Below are positions 43,890 through 56,700 of a DNA stretch of 64,000 bases, in pieces. Origin of the DNA: Enoplolaimus lenunculus (lineage: Eukaryota; Nematoda; Enoplea; Enoplida; Thoracostomopsidae); NCBI GenBank assembly GCA_030248215.1, contig JASANG010002484.1, positions 1-64,000 on the forward strand. Direction: 5' to 3'. A program made the translations under genes and the position numbers. Position 1 is the stretch's first letter. Each line of letters opens with the position of its first letter. Below the pieces are notes generated by a model. The model did not search any database, was not told where the DNA came from, and was given only the letters and a program-made list of their open reading frames with translations.

Positions 43890-46461
43890 ATGGAACAAGA
43901 TGATGCGATGTTATTAACTAGACTCGGCACCAGCCTCGCGTGGTGCTCCTGATGTGCCCCATGCCGCCAACGATGTCACTGTTAAGTGCACAGAGGGCAG
44001 CGGTGTGGGGGTTTTTAAAGTGCCCCCTGTGCTGTGTGAGGCAAGCAAGTTGTCGCTAACTAGGTCGCATGCGCAACAACCGCAACGTAAACCATTGGCA
44101 AGTTTGTCTGAAGTGGAAAATGTAAGTTGCATTGTTTTTTGTCAGTCTCGGTGGTTTGCAAACCAATACCAAAGAGGTTAAAAAGCGATAAGCAATCACA
44201 AAAATTTTCCTTAAATCGCAACTGTGGCCCGAAGTACAGCACGGATCGTGAAGAACCGCTATCAGGTTATACAGAGATTTGGGAAACAGAATGACCCCTC
44301 CGGTTACCCAAAACTTTATTTTTTGAAAGGAAACACGAACCACTGGTTTTATTGTGACAAAGCACAAGTGTTGGATTTTCGCGTTTAAAACATTTATGGC
44401 ATCGTGTGAAAAATATGGCTTATTCGCATTTATAACGTCTACGCTATGCTAAAAAATTCTCCAGTCTATTCGGTTTGCTCGGGGTCAAAAATAACACTAT
44501 AGGTTTGAGTTAGGGTGGTTCTGAGGGTGTTTTGAAACAGTGGGATTAGTCCCGATCCATTTCGAAGGGTATGGGGACAGTAGCCAAGTGAAAAATAAAG
44601 TAAAAATAAAGTTTGACGGCGATTTATTACTTTAATTGTATGAAACGGCAGTTCTGAGCAGATAAAAATATTCAATACTTTTGGTAAAAAATGATATTTT
44701 TATTTTCAGTAGCGGTTAAAAATTGACCGAGACCGAGACCAAAGGTCCAGTTCAGAGCAGATAAAAATATTCAATACTTTTGGTAAAAAAATGATATTTT
44801 TATTTTCGGTAGCGGTTAAAAATTGACCGAGACCAAAGGTTTCGATTTCAGTAGGTTAGGTTTCGGTCTCGCTGTTTTGACCGCGACCGCCCTTCCATGC
44901 CTGTTGTAACCCTGATACTAATATAAATACGATACCCATCCCCGGACTCATCAACTGCTGATGCTTCAAGCCACTGTGTTGTATTGGTTCAGATTCAAAC
45001 ATTACAACAAACCTTTTTGGTTGTTCTAGAAAGTATTGGGAATGAACCATAACCAGTCTTTTTTTGAAATGCGTAGTTTAACATTTATGCTTCAATTCTT
45101 GTTTGTAGGAATTTACGTCGATTATTTTTAGTGTTCGCGAGTTGCTTTCGGCAATGATGTGGGCCGCCGGCGTACGTTTGTATGGGAACGATCAGATGGT
45201 ATATTTGTGGAATGGACATACTATCAGTTGTCTGATACGCGGTTGCTTATTGAAGTGCCCACAATCGAAGTAGTTGATAGCTCTAAGCAGAGGTACGTAC
45301 TTAAACTGATTGTGGATAGCTTTGTATTCGATTAATTTATAATTCACAAATACGGTGAAGCCAAATAGTTATTGTGTAAGTCAATTTCTCGACCATAGTT
45401 AAACCTGAACGACCAATCGTAGACAGTTTGCAATTTAGCAGCTGTAATCAGTGTGCATTGCAGTATTTGGGCTACCCCAAACAGCATTTGTCGTTTGAAA
45501 CGTTCCAGTTGCCAACTGGGGCAAATAGCTGTTTTTTGAATCGACATATATACTTATTTATTTTATCATAACATTGCCATATACGCGGTTGCTTATTGAA
45601 GTGCCCACAATCGAAGTAGTTGATAGCTCTAAGCAGAGGTACGTACTTAAACTGATTGTGGATAGCTTTGTATTCGATTAATTTATAATTCACAAATACG
45701 GTGAAGCCAAATAGTTATTGTGTAAGTCAATTTCTCGACCATAGTTAAACCTGAACGACCAATCGTAGACAGTTTGCAATTTAGCAGCTGTAATCAGTGT
45801 GCATTGCAGTATTTGGGCTACCCCAAACAGCATTTGTCGTTTGAAACGTTCCAGTTGCCAACTGGGGCAAATAGCTGTTTTTTGAATCGACATATATACT
45901 TATTTATTTTATCATAACATTGCCATGCATACATTCTCGGATGTACAATTTCATGTAGCACTAAGGTTCCAGAATATTTGGGCATGACATGGGTTTTGCT
46001 AGAATCAGTTGTATGTATCCTTTTTATTTAGACTACCTAACTACCTGCGCGTTGCTTATTGTAGCTTTATCGCTTTGCTCGAGTATGCCGAAGAAGAACT
46101 TGAAGTGGAAGAGTTGTATGTTGCGGTTGCAAAATGTCGTTTGGATCGTGTTGCGTTGTTACGTGCGTTCTCGTTTTTCGGTTTTCAGTTGCTTGCCCCA
46201 GACAGAGTCCCACTGGCTGTTAATGGTTGGCTCTGCGGTAGTGCTGGCAATGGCTTGCGGCATCGAATGAGTAGCACAACTAGCGAAGTGATTACCTCGT
46301 GTGGCACTGCTAATGGCGGTGGTAATTACTTGGCTAGTCATGACGTTCGATGCACGTCAGCAGCGCCGCGCAATGGCTGTGAGCAACAGCAACCGCTAGA
46401 GCTAATCGATAACAGTTTTTCTGAGTCGAATGAGTTTCACGTGTTGGTGTATTGTATGTAA
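43890..46461 (+). CDS. OAZ: Ornithine decarboxylase antizyme, expressed by +1 ribosomal frameshifting
   Basis: Antizyme binds ornithine decarboxylase, sends it to the proteasome and blocks polyamine uptake; polyamines stimulate its own frameshift. Exons: 43,890-44,121, 45,132-45,292 and 46,065-46,461. ORF1 is 20 codons, ending TGG TGC TCC TGA (43,941-43,952); an in-frame TAA sits 9 nt before its ATG. A +1 shift at TCC-TGA opens the main frame: 57 codons to the exon 1 end, then 185 more, 262 residues in all (human AZ1: 228). Signature of the conserved domain: GIFVEWTYYQLSDTRLLIEV, then (across the intron) SKQSFIALLEYAEEEL, then KCRLDRVALLRAFSFFGFQL, matching human WRTVLSGGSLYIEIP, DSFAVLLEFAEEQL and NREDRAALLRTFSFLGFEI. 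A Ser/Thr/Gly-rich insert of about 60 residues separates this from the final EFHVLVYCM (human DACFMAYTF). Splice phases agree. Confidence 0.95.
43941..43953 (+). promoter_or_regulatory. Antizyme +1 frameshift site
   Basis: TGGTGCTCCTGAT is identical to the classic animal antizyme shift site: ribosomes pause at TGA with TCC in the P site and skip one base to read GAT. Confidence 0.96.
43957..44025 (+). promoter_or_regulatory. Predicted RNA pseudoknot 3' of the frameshift site
   Basis: CCCCATGCCGC (43,957-43,967) pairs over all 11 positions (two G-U) with GCGGTGTGGGG (44,000-44,010). The last five loop bases GGGCA (43,995-43,999) can pair with TGCCC (44,021-44,025), giving an H-type pseudoknot with abutting stems, 4 nt after the TGA. 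A stimulatory pseudoknot at this place is known for vertebrate antizymes; here it is read from sequence only. Confidence 0.6.
44651..44846. repeat. 99-bp tandem duplication in antizyme intron 1
   Basis: GTTCTGAGCAGATAAAAAT at 44,651 recurs with few changes at 44,750; each copy runs through AGCGGTTAAAAATTGACCG. Confidence 0.85.
45235..45926 (+). repeat. 346-bp tandem duplication covering the end of antizyme exon 2
   Basis: Positions 45,235-45,580 and 45,581-45,926 appear identical. Each copy includes the last 58 nt of exon 2 with its donor (CAGAG/GTACGT) and 288 nt of intron 2. The second exon piece has no acceptor at its start, so it is probably spliced out. Identity implies a very recent event or an assembly artefact. 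Confidence 0.93.
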
Positions 46462-49400
46462 GCTGAGCTATTAAACGTACTAGGTTCTTCGCTAAGGTTT
46501 ATTCTTTTACCTTCCTTTTCTATTTGATTCATTATAAAAAGTAAATTTGTGGAGATTTGATATTAGGCATTTAGGCAGCGAATTTTATTTTTCTAAGAGA
46601 TATATGCCATTGTTAGGGTTGATTATGTTTCTCAATTTGGAAATTTAATTAAGTACTCAGTTGTCGAAACGTCGAAACTTTGAATTTCTATGAATTGTTT
46701 GATAATTTGGAATATATATACGTACCTAATATTGATTGACGACCACTGCCTGGGTTTGTCCTTAAAACGTAGCTTTTAACGCAGTTACTGGCTGACTGGA
46801 GTTTGTAAAATTCGACATATTTTCAGCTTTATACATTATAAGCTGTGTTATAGGAATATAATAACATTGCACGTGAAACTTGTGTCGGCTAATTATTATC
46901 TATTTTAAGTGTACTACGTAAGTGATTTCATCGTTATTAACATCGTTCGTTTTTTGAATTTTTTTAATGTTCTGTGTTAGCTGTTCGTCTCGTGCGTATT
47001 CGGGTTTTTCCTTTTTCCAGATCATATGTTAACGTTTTAAAAATAAAGCAAACACCAATTCATACTGCTGTAGTTAAAAGCTGGTTAACCTCAGGCAACA
47101 TGCTATTAAACACTATGTTTAGTTAGTGAGTTTTAGTTATATGGTACGTTATTTAGGGTGTAAATAACGTACTGTCTGGTAGGATATTCGGTGTTTTTCA
47201 CTTTTCCGTTTTGAGTGCTATAATTTGACTATTCACCATTGCGTTGGTAGCAGTGGGAATTGTGTATTGCCGCTTAACAACGCCTTTTGTGTGAGAATAT
47301 CGGTTCTGGTGATTTCAGATTTCGGCATATATGCGTAATTTCAATTTACTGTTCCTGCTCCATAATTCAAACATCAGGAACCGGAATTTTTATATACTAG
47401 AAACATTTTTCTCTGAAAAATTGTTATTGCGAAATGTGTGCTTTTGCAATTGGTCCAAATTGTTAATAAACTGTTTCTGATGTATTTTCGCAAAAATTGA
47501 TGATGAAATAGCTGAAAATTCGCTGAAACCATTTTTGACAAGTTTTCTAAAGAGTCCAACAGTAATTCGGGGTGATGAAAACTATTTCAAATTCCGGTTC
47601 TTGCACGGAAATGCAATTCCTGTTCCTGTTCGTGTACCGGCAAAACTTAATTCCTGTTATTGAAATCCTGTTGATTCAGGATTTGTAGTGTTATCGGTGG
47701 ATTTTTTTTTAAAAAATTCGAATGCTACGCTATTGCAGTTTTGTTTTTCGCTTGAACAGCGCATTGCTGGGACTGGAGTATATAAATATTTGTATTGAAT
47801 GGTTCTCAGATATGGTTGGCTATCTAAAGGAACATAATTATAATATTTATGCAGTGCATGTTTGTTATGTATTACTAATAGAGTTGCATCCGGGTCCGTG
47901 TATTCCTGTTATTCCGGTTTTTTTCGCTGAAAAATTGCGGGTACCAGTTTTCGCTGCAAGAAAGTCCGGGTCCGGATATTACAAAAATAGCGGGACAAAA
48001 TACCCAGAATAAAATTAGCTAAGTGATTTTAACATCCCGCGTCTACATTCTGAGTAGTAACTGTATTGTACCTAAATTAAGTAGATTAAAGAATTTATCA
48101 TATACATAGTTTCACACCCTACGCTAACTGTGTCAAATACATTAGAAACAAAACACTCCCAACATGTTTCTAAATACAACTATCGCATGTCATCGTATGT
48201 AAAAGCAAACTGCAGAAGGAAAAAGGTAGTCAACAGGCGTCACCGCTGAGTAATAAATAACATACGTAGATATACTTGGGTTACGATTAGAATACAGATG
48301 GACACTGAAAATCTTTCCTATCTTTAAAAGATTAGGATCATGCAACTCTTAGTTAGTAATACGCCGTAAAAACGCAGTACTTGGTAAAGTGGAATAGTTT
48401 GTAGATGTTGAGTTTTTAACCAATTAAAAATATAACTTTTTGATACTTTCTATGGTGGCGTTGTATCGATTAGAGATTTAAGGGCGATACAGAGTATTGC
48501 GTGTTTTGGTTTAATACCTCTTTCGTGGGCTCTGTCTGTGGAGATAATAAACTTAACCTTGTATCCTTATGTTCGTATTTGTGTAATTTGGGCAGCGGTA
48601 TCTAAGCACAAAACAGAACAGCGGGCGAAAATATAGCATATTGTAATAATCAGGGTGCAGCCGGAATTCAAAGGTGCATGAAGTAGAATTTTTACGGTTT
48701 TGTGGCAAATTATTCCACATCACTAAAATACTGAAAACATTGTCTTTGAAAAATTGTTATTTAGACATGAGTGTTTTTGCAATTTGTTCTTTAATTTTGT
48801 TAATAAATTGTTTCGGCTGTGTTTTCGCAAAACATGATGATGATGATATAGCTGAAAATTCGATTACGCCGTTTTTTGACAAGTTTTCTTCAAGATCCAA
48901 CAGGAATTTGGGGATGAAAATAAACATTCAGCGTCGATTAGTATTGGCTTAGCTGTAAAATCGTATTGCAAAGTTTGTAAGCCGGTTGAGTAAAGAAGAC
49001 ATCCGGTGTTACTGTTCATGTATATATGCAGTTTGTGACAACTTGCTGCTTGTATATAAATGTTTGCTGTGCTGTAGAAGCTGTATTCTCGAGAAATGGC
49101 TATAACACTTATCACCAGTTTGTGAACGGCATTTTAACGAGTAAATTGCAGGTTTTATAAATGAGAAATTCTCAACACATTGAGGGAAAAGGCCGCTCTA
49201 AAAGATGTGTAGATATCTTTCAGGAATCTGGTGAGCATTCTATTGCATTTTTGAGATACAAGTGTATGTATAATGAATGAAAGGTATATATACGTATATA
49301 TCTGTTTGCTAATGAATGCCTTATCTGCAATTAGATATATATATAGCTTGTTGGCCAAATACTAGGTTAGCAATTTACAAAGTTTTAACTGAAGCATTAT

Positions 49401-52400
49401 TTAGCTGCATTATTTGCAGATTATGAAATGCTGTATACATAGGCGCCTAAGAAATTTTTCTGCTCTTTTGCTTATAGTGATGTTAAAAATTTAAATATAC
49501 AGGCTTTCATATGGCATTTGTTTGTTTATGCTGACGTCAGCGTTTACAGACGCGTTTTGTATTGATTTGCGATGTTTATGTTTTTAAACAAGTAGATTCG
49601 AGAACAACACACACCTTTGAGTGGGGGACAAAGTAGATAGCAACTGTTTGTGAAAAAATACAGGAAAGTGCTTGACAGTTCACTTTTTATGACAGAATTT
49701 GAAAGAGGCAGGCGGTCGCCATTTAAAATAACCGTAAACAACGGTGTTTATTTTTGAGGGGTGATGAAAACATGGTATATGCAAAATTTTAACAGTGCAC
49801 TTTGATTATGACCCTGCATTAGCAGTAGTGTAACTTATTCATTTTGAAGTTTTTACCAGAGCTTAAACATGCGGTAAAATTTCCGAAAGAACGTTGGTTG
49901 ATGGAACTTAACGGTAGAAATTTTTTTATTAACTGTAGGATTTACAAGATTGTTATATAAAGCTTTGAGCTTTTTAGTATGTTCGCATATATGTAACTGA
50001 GTAATTCAATATTAACGTGCAATTTAAATGTTAACGCCGTTTTATGTTGTTTCAATTGTCCAATACAATTAGCCCATAAACTACTGTTTGCGTACGTAGT
50101 AGTTGATATCAATTTCTAGTAGAGTTACATCCGGATCCGAGTATTCCGTTTGTTCAGGGTATTTTCGCAGAAAAATTCATGGTCCGGTTTTTTTGCTTCG
50201 AAAAGTTTCGGGTCCTGGTTTTGACAATAAATCATTCCAATTCCGGGTATTACAAAAATACTCGGAATAAAATTAGCGTAGTGATTTTAACATCCCGCGC
50301 CTGCATTCTGAATAGTAACTAACTGTATCATACCTAAATTAAACAAGTTAAACAAATTTATCAAATAGTTGCACAACGAACGCTAACGCCGTGAAATACA
50401 TTAGAAACGGAACACTCAGAACATGTCTCTTAGACTACTATCGTATGTCGTATGTAAAAGCAAACTGCAGAAGGAAAAAGTTGGTCAATAGACTTCACCT
50501 TTCAGTAATAAATAACCTACGTAGATATACGTGGGTTGCGATTACGAATGCTAAATTAGGAATGGTTGGAATGGTCGAAATGCAGAGACATGATATGTCT
50601 CATTTTAAGTTATTAATTCGACATATTACTTTTGTGAATGACACTAGTCGCTTCGCATGGTATACTGCTCATTACTATTTTACATGCTGAGCTGCTAGAA
50701 TAGACAGAGACAGAAATTCTCTCCTATCTTTAAAAAATTAGGATTGTGTTCCGTTTTTAATTTATAAATATTCCGGTCGGGTTTGCCCGGAAAATAAATC
50801 CAAGTCCTTGTTTGCATTGTTAAAAATTCTGGGTTGGGTTTATCTTCCAGAAAATTCGGGGTCCAGGTATTTATTTTTAAATGTTGCAATTCTAATTTCT
50901 AGTGCCGCCGATTATACCAGAAAGTAATTGTTTTTTTCTGTATGATTTAGAATAATAATAATTGTAAAGATTAGAGATTATTTTTCGTCTCTCACAATTG
51001 TAATTTAAGCTCAATCCATTACCTTAACAAATGAGCTTGTAAGTATCGCTTTCAGCCAAATGTGTCGTTTTCCATGTTACTGCACAAAGCTTAACTGCAC
51101 CATGCACACATATATGTTATTGATTACTGCTTTCACTCAATTGAAATTTAAGTCAAATTCATTATTTATGCTTAAATAGCAAAGTAAAATTTTCGTTGCG
51201 TACTTGTATTTTAAACTTTATATATGTTCGCAAGTTTTCGCTTGGCCCGACTCTATCGTTCGAATATTTATGAATATAATCTAATTTAGAGACTTACGAG
51301 CAGCACCCGGCTAGCGCCAATATAATATTCGCAGTTTAGTCCATTTGTTTGAATTAAAATATGTCACAAAATTCATTTAGAATGAAAAAATTCGGGCGCT
51401 CCTACTCATATGTAAGTAAAAACAACTACACTATAACGGCCCATCTAAAGATCAGGGGCGGAAAGTTTTCCTGTGGGACTTGAATAGAGTAAGCTTAGAC
51501 TATTTTTTTGCTTGGCTTAGGCCTAGGGATGCTTATAATACTGTTCTGCCACTGTTCTTTACATTGGTCCTATAAGCGTCAACCTTTAACAAGCAGATAT
51601 CTACCTCGACCCTTTGCTTGGCTTAAGCTTAGGCTTAGGGATGTGCTGTTCTTACGCTTAGTATCGGTTGTAGAGGTTTGTAAACCATTTATTCATATTC
51701 CTCGCACCGAAAAACCTTCAGTAACCCTAATAATTATTGAAATAATTTAAAAAGTCCTAGTTTTGTCTGGTCAATTTAGCTAATATGCAAATTAGCTATT
51801 AACTAACTATTCAATTATTGGTTTTTAGAGGATTGTAAACGATCTATTCAGATTCCTCGCACCCAAAAACCCTTTAATGCTAAAATTACATTGCTTGTAA
51901 CCTATAATAATTAGTGAGTGTAGCTATTAAACGGCTTAAGATTTTTAAACACCAATGCAAGGTTAACACCCCCAAAATAATTGGCTTTCAAACAAAAAAA
52001 TGTTTATCAAAATCGGTTCAGACGTTCCTGAGATTCTTTTCGGACGGACAGATGGATATCCACCTTTCGACTCCAGAGTACAAAACATAAAACGCTTCGC
52101 GAAACTCCGAGCTTCGCTCAAAAATTTCTTATACTATCAAAAATGTCTTATTTCTTAGTCTCAAAGAATTTGATATCTTCTCAGTATCTGTCTCAACTTC
52201 TTCATAGACTCCCATCCAGCTGGCCGGCCAATTTTAAAAATTATAAAGCATTTTTAAAATGACCCCGAGTGCAACAGTGAAAATTCGTATTCCTAAATTT
52301 TTGCAACTGCGAACGAAGCATATATTTTAACTATAAAATAAAGAGCCCCAAAGTCAATGTAAGGAATATGCAAGAACAGTACGTTTGAATTACATTGGCA

Positions 52401-52453
52401 TTGAGATAGGTTTGGCGTATGTGCCTACCTAATATCTTCTATTTTTGCCACAG
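46462..52453. other. Antizyme 3' flank and repeat-rich intergenic DNA
   Basis: A likely antizyme poly(A) signal AATAAA is at about 47,041. Related hAT-like MITE copies lie at about 47,340-47,690 and 48,655-48,940 (shared GAATTTTTACGGTTTTG, TGAAAATTCG and GACAAGTTTTC words). Blocks at 47,880-48,250 and 50,130-50,520 are diverged copies of each other (GAGTTRCATCCGG, AAGCAAACTGCAGAAGGAAA). A decayed TTAGGC-core MITE lies at 51,455-51,570. No gene is recognised. Confidence 0.5.
51655..52130 (+). mobile_element. Third Helitron/Helentron-like element, 5'-truncated
   Basis: Two repeat units (AATATGCAAATTAGC at about 51,783) and the conserved tail (AAAATCGGTTCAGACGTTC, then GACGGACAGATGG) match the CDK10-intron elements. 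The 5' boundary word is missing. Confidence 0.6.
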
Positions 52454-52630
52454 TTTCTAAGTTTCTATCGGTTTCAAACCCTGTTGTGTGATGACACTAA
52501 TCACGTGAAAGTGATAGCCTATTGCGGACAGCATTTACGAGTTTTTCACTTTTACTGTAGCAATATGTCTGTCCGTTTGAATTTGATCGACTGGTATAAT
52601 TTCGAATTGTCGCGACCTAATGATTGTTAG
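52454..52630 (+). CDS. Possible exon of unknown gene
   Basis: After a good acceptor (TATTTTTGCCACAG) an open frame of 58 codons runs to TAG: FLSFYRFQTLLCDDTNHV then KVIAYCGQHLRVFHFYC. The alternating hydrophobic pattern resembles a beta-propeller blade, so it may be an upstream or alternative exon of the gene starting at 53,764, but no donor joins it in phase to that exon. It could also be chance. Confidence 0.25.
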   Translation, partial: FLSFYRFQTLLCDDTNHVKVIAYCGQHLRVFHFYCSNMSVRLNLIDWYNFELSRPNDC

Positions 52631-53763
52631 TTTCTAAGAATCAACTCAACTCAAAATAAGTTAAAGTTTACTAATATTAACCCAGAAATCAATAACTTTA
52701 CGTCTCGATTGTTGATTACCTAACTCATTCGATTTTACAGTGTATTTTGGTACCAATTAAGCCCAACAATAAAATATATTTCAGCTTGTTTCTGCACTTT
52801 ACAAATTTCTTTCTGATATAGTTTCGAAACATATTTTTTCATGGCCCTTTCGGGGCAGTTTAACTTCTAGTTCCCTTTATTATTGTCAAAAAATATTTTT
52901 ATATTGCTACTCCTGTGAAAGCAATGCAACCCAGATCATCTGAAGCGCTTTATCTCACCACAGGGACTGTCTAGCATAGAACTGCAACCAAAGTAATTTC
53001 AAATAGGCATTCAATCTTAACATTGACAACAATGATAACTGTTGGCAACATTTTTGATTTCAGCTAAAAGTTTTAGAATCGAAATCACAATAAGATTTAA
53101 AATATTAAATTGATTATGTCACAATGTTTTTAGCTTTTTTTTGCCAATACCCTTTGGCCGGCCGGCTGGTTCCTGGCTGGTGCGCAACACTATTGAAGTA
53201 TAAAAGTTTCAAAGTAAACATTTATGTTATGATCTTTCTAACACTTCGAATAATAGAGTATCTACACAAATTTTTGTAAAATTGTGGATAAATTTCGCCA
53301 TTACAACTAAAAATTTATCAATTGTAAGGTATCATTTATGAAAATTGAGCGATTCCTGCGTTATTTTTGCGACGCCTACCTGTGAGGATTGAATCAACGG
53401 AAATTTCAGTATCACAGCAGTAAAACGCAATAGATTAGCTAGATAGCTAGCAAAGCCTTGCTGGCGAATTAGATTCTACCAAAAGCTAATATGGCGTATG
53501 TATGTATAGGACAGTTGCACACAGCGGAAAATTATGTGAAAATCTTTAAAATTTAGTGGAGTGGCTTGTGTCATATTATTGGCTACCTTCATGAAGGTAT
53601 ATATTTTTCTGCAGGATTATATGACTATGTGGTCGCGTACTTTTATTACTAAATTCATGACATACTTTTAAATTTCTTTAGTCGTGCAAAATTCGTTAAA
53701 GTAGTTTGGTTAGTTTTTCGACATCGATACATAATTTACCTAATTGCACTTCTTGTAGCGTTA

Positions 53764-56700
53764 ATGAGCTTGTTTAATCATGTGTCGTGCAATGTGCTGT
53801 CAACAAAATATGCCAGCGCCAAATTGGCGCACGTTGCGTTTTGTAAATCGCACAGTTTGTCGAACAACGCTGGATGTTTGTTCGTTGTTTTATTGACGAT
53901 AGATGGTATGTTTTGCCGATTGTATATGTGTAATATATATGTATATATACGTACATATATATCAGGGTTCCAAAAGGAACTTAATTTTGCAGGAACAAGA
54001 ACAGGTTAATTCCTGTTCCTGTTCCGACAAAATTTCGCTCCTGTTGGAACCTTGATAAATGTTAAAGATGTGTTTTCAAGCATGATTTTTTGGCCATTTA
54101 GGTTCAACATTATGGTATTAATTTTATGGTGTTAATTTATGTGAATCGTTTCTATTTAATCTGACTGTCTGGGTACGCGTTGTACTTTTATGTTAAATGT
54201 TTTAGGAAAAGTCATCCCGTTAACGTGCGATATCAACTCACTTCATGGAGAATTGTATTGCCATGCTGCCGATCCAATAAATATAACCAAGTTTTCACAA
54301 ACTTCTACGGTGTTGTCAAAGATAACCTGCTGTTGTTTTAGCAGTCAAGGGTCTTTGTTTTGTTTTGCAAATGAACGCTGTAACATTCTCGTTGTTCAAA
54401 CCGTGGAGTTGTTTGTGAGTTAAAGTTTATCCTCAGAGACACCAGGTCAGGTGGGAATTTGTTGAGGAAGAGGTACATAGATTGTTGAAGTTTTGCCAAA
54501 ACCAGCAATAGAGTATCGGTAAAACCGGGTTACAGTAGGTATTTGCGCTTAATAACTGCATATTGCACTTTTGATCTTGTTATAAACATTTGAATTCAAT
54601 TCTTCTAACTGTATAGCGCTTGCAACTATAAATATTCAGTAATTCTGTAGTCATTGATCAAGATAACAACAAAGAAGTTTGATGATGACATGATGTGTCG
54701 ATACCAAAATTTTTGCCGGTACCGATGGCGATTGTTATTTTCAAATTTTAAAGATACCAATGATGATGTTTCCGATTTTATACGTACTACTAGACTAGAA
54801 CTAAACATATACATAAGGTTATAATCGTATTTCAGCCCAATTGGAAACCTGGTAGCAACAAAGACAGCGGGCCGATATTGTTCACGAATGCATCTGGAGG
54901 TGGTTTGATTGAAATTTCTGCTCGAATAAGAAACGATTGTCTGGGTAAACATTTTCGATATTATACATTTAGTAGGTGGATTTAAGTTTTTGTGTTCTAC
55001 GGAAATGCGGTATATTTCACTATCCGGTTTCGACATATATATCTTATTTTTTCTAAACTTTCTCAGGTGTGTACTGCTACATTTACAATTTCTATCATAC
55101 TGCGTACTTTGTAGGATGGTTCCCTATTAGCGCATCATTTCTAAATCTTGCAATTATATGCACATATTTCCTGAAAATTGCTAACAGAACATTGAATTTT
55201 GCGTCTGCTAAAAGTGGGAACCTGAAGTAGTTAAAAAAACGCTTAGAAGTACAATATGTTTGCAACGTTTGTTAAATGAATTTCTGTTCCTGTTTCATGT
55301 GTAGCTTCAGAAAATATTTGAATTTTTGAATTTTATTACATTTTTGTTCTAGCTTTGCCGACAGTATTAGTGTGGTATACAAGTTCGAAAATGAACAAAT
55401 CATACCTCATGTGCGGCAATAAAGTAAGTTTAGTTGGATAAAAATGTTTTTATAAATTTTGTGCTGTGCATATGCTACAATAATATATTCAAACGTACGA
55501 TTTCCGAGTTTTTGTTAGATTAAAATTTGAACGTGTAAATTTAGCTTGTGGGCAAATACGCAATACATGTATGTACATTATAGAAGAAACCAAGCATGTC
55601 TGTCCAACATCCTATTCAGGGAGTGGCCGGATATTAATATACTGGATACCGGAACCTGGGATAGATAGTAAATTTTTCCTGGAACCGAAATCGGGTGCTA
55701 ACCATGCTGAGACCAGATATCCGGCTGCGGCAAAAATCGCCGTCCGGCTCCTGCTTCAGTAAGTATTTTAACTTGCCGGTTATTTTATAAAGACTTTAAA
55801 AAAGCTGAAACATCATTTGTATTTATGCCAACTGCCATGGAATTGGCTAACAATAATTTTTTCATCGCTAATTTAAAAATTAAGGTGCCAAAGAAAAGTG
55901 TTATGTTTTTCAAAACCTTAACATTACTTATGTCAAATTCAAGTTGTTTTGAGACGATGCACAGAGCCAAGTTGAAAAGGCTGCATTCACTCTTTTTCGC
56001 TTTGAGAAAACATTTTCAAATAAATGGCGCAGAAGCAATAGTCGCCAATTTGTCGATCATTAGCAAACATCGTTTAGGCGCCAATTCAATATTTTAGGCG
56101 CCATGACCTTAAATTATACGTGGATTTATGTTGATGTTAATTTATAAAGCGGCAAAGCTTTTTGCCTGAAGTTTACGTTATTTTCAGGGTGGTGATATTG
56201 CGCTAATTGACTTACATTTACGAACTGTAACAGCAACATTACAAGCACCTCAGTCAATTAATGATATTAGCGTGTTGGTTGGTCTCAAAAATGCGTTCAT
56301 GTTGGTATGTTTTGTTAATATGATACGCATAATTTGATTTGAGTTTTGTGTAGGAAAAATAAATACCATGGTTGTAAGCATATGAGACTTGCTTGTCCAT
56401 GTGCACATGCAATTTAGTGCATTGCACTATATAGTATGCTTGTCGGCAGCATGCGGTCAACATACAGTCGACGATAGAAGCAGTTGGACAGCCGGGCTAC
56501 GTGGTGTAGTGGTAAAAGCGTCTGCCCGGCACGCAGAAGCTCGCTAGTTCGAAACCACGCGTAACGCGCTTTTCCAGCTGCTTAGTAAGAAGTTCTGGAG
56601 TCCCGGTTACTACATAGAATGACAATGGTGATTCATGTTACGGCTTTGGGGTATCACAATAAAATTTAAGTGTTTGAGCAATAGTTGCAAAATCAAAACT

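Noticed and set aside
43950-43952. TGA as a sign that the antizyme locus is a pseudogene
   Set aside because: The TGA is the programmed shift codon in its exact conserved context, and the rest of the gene is open with matching splice phases.
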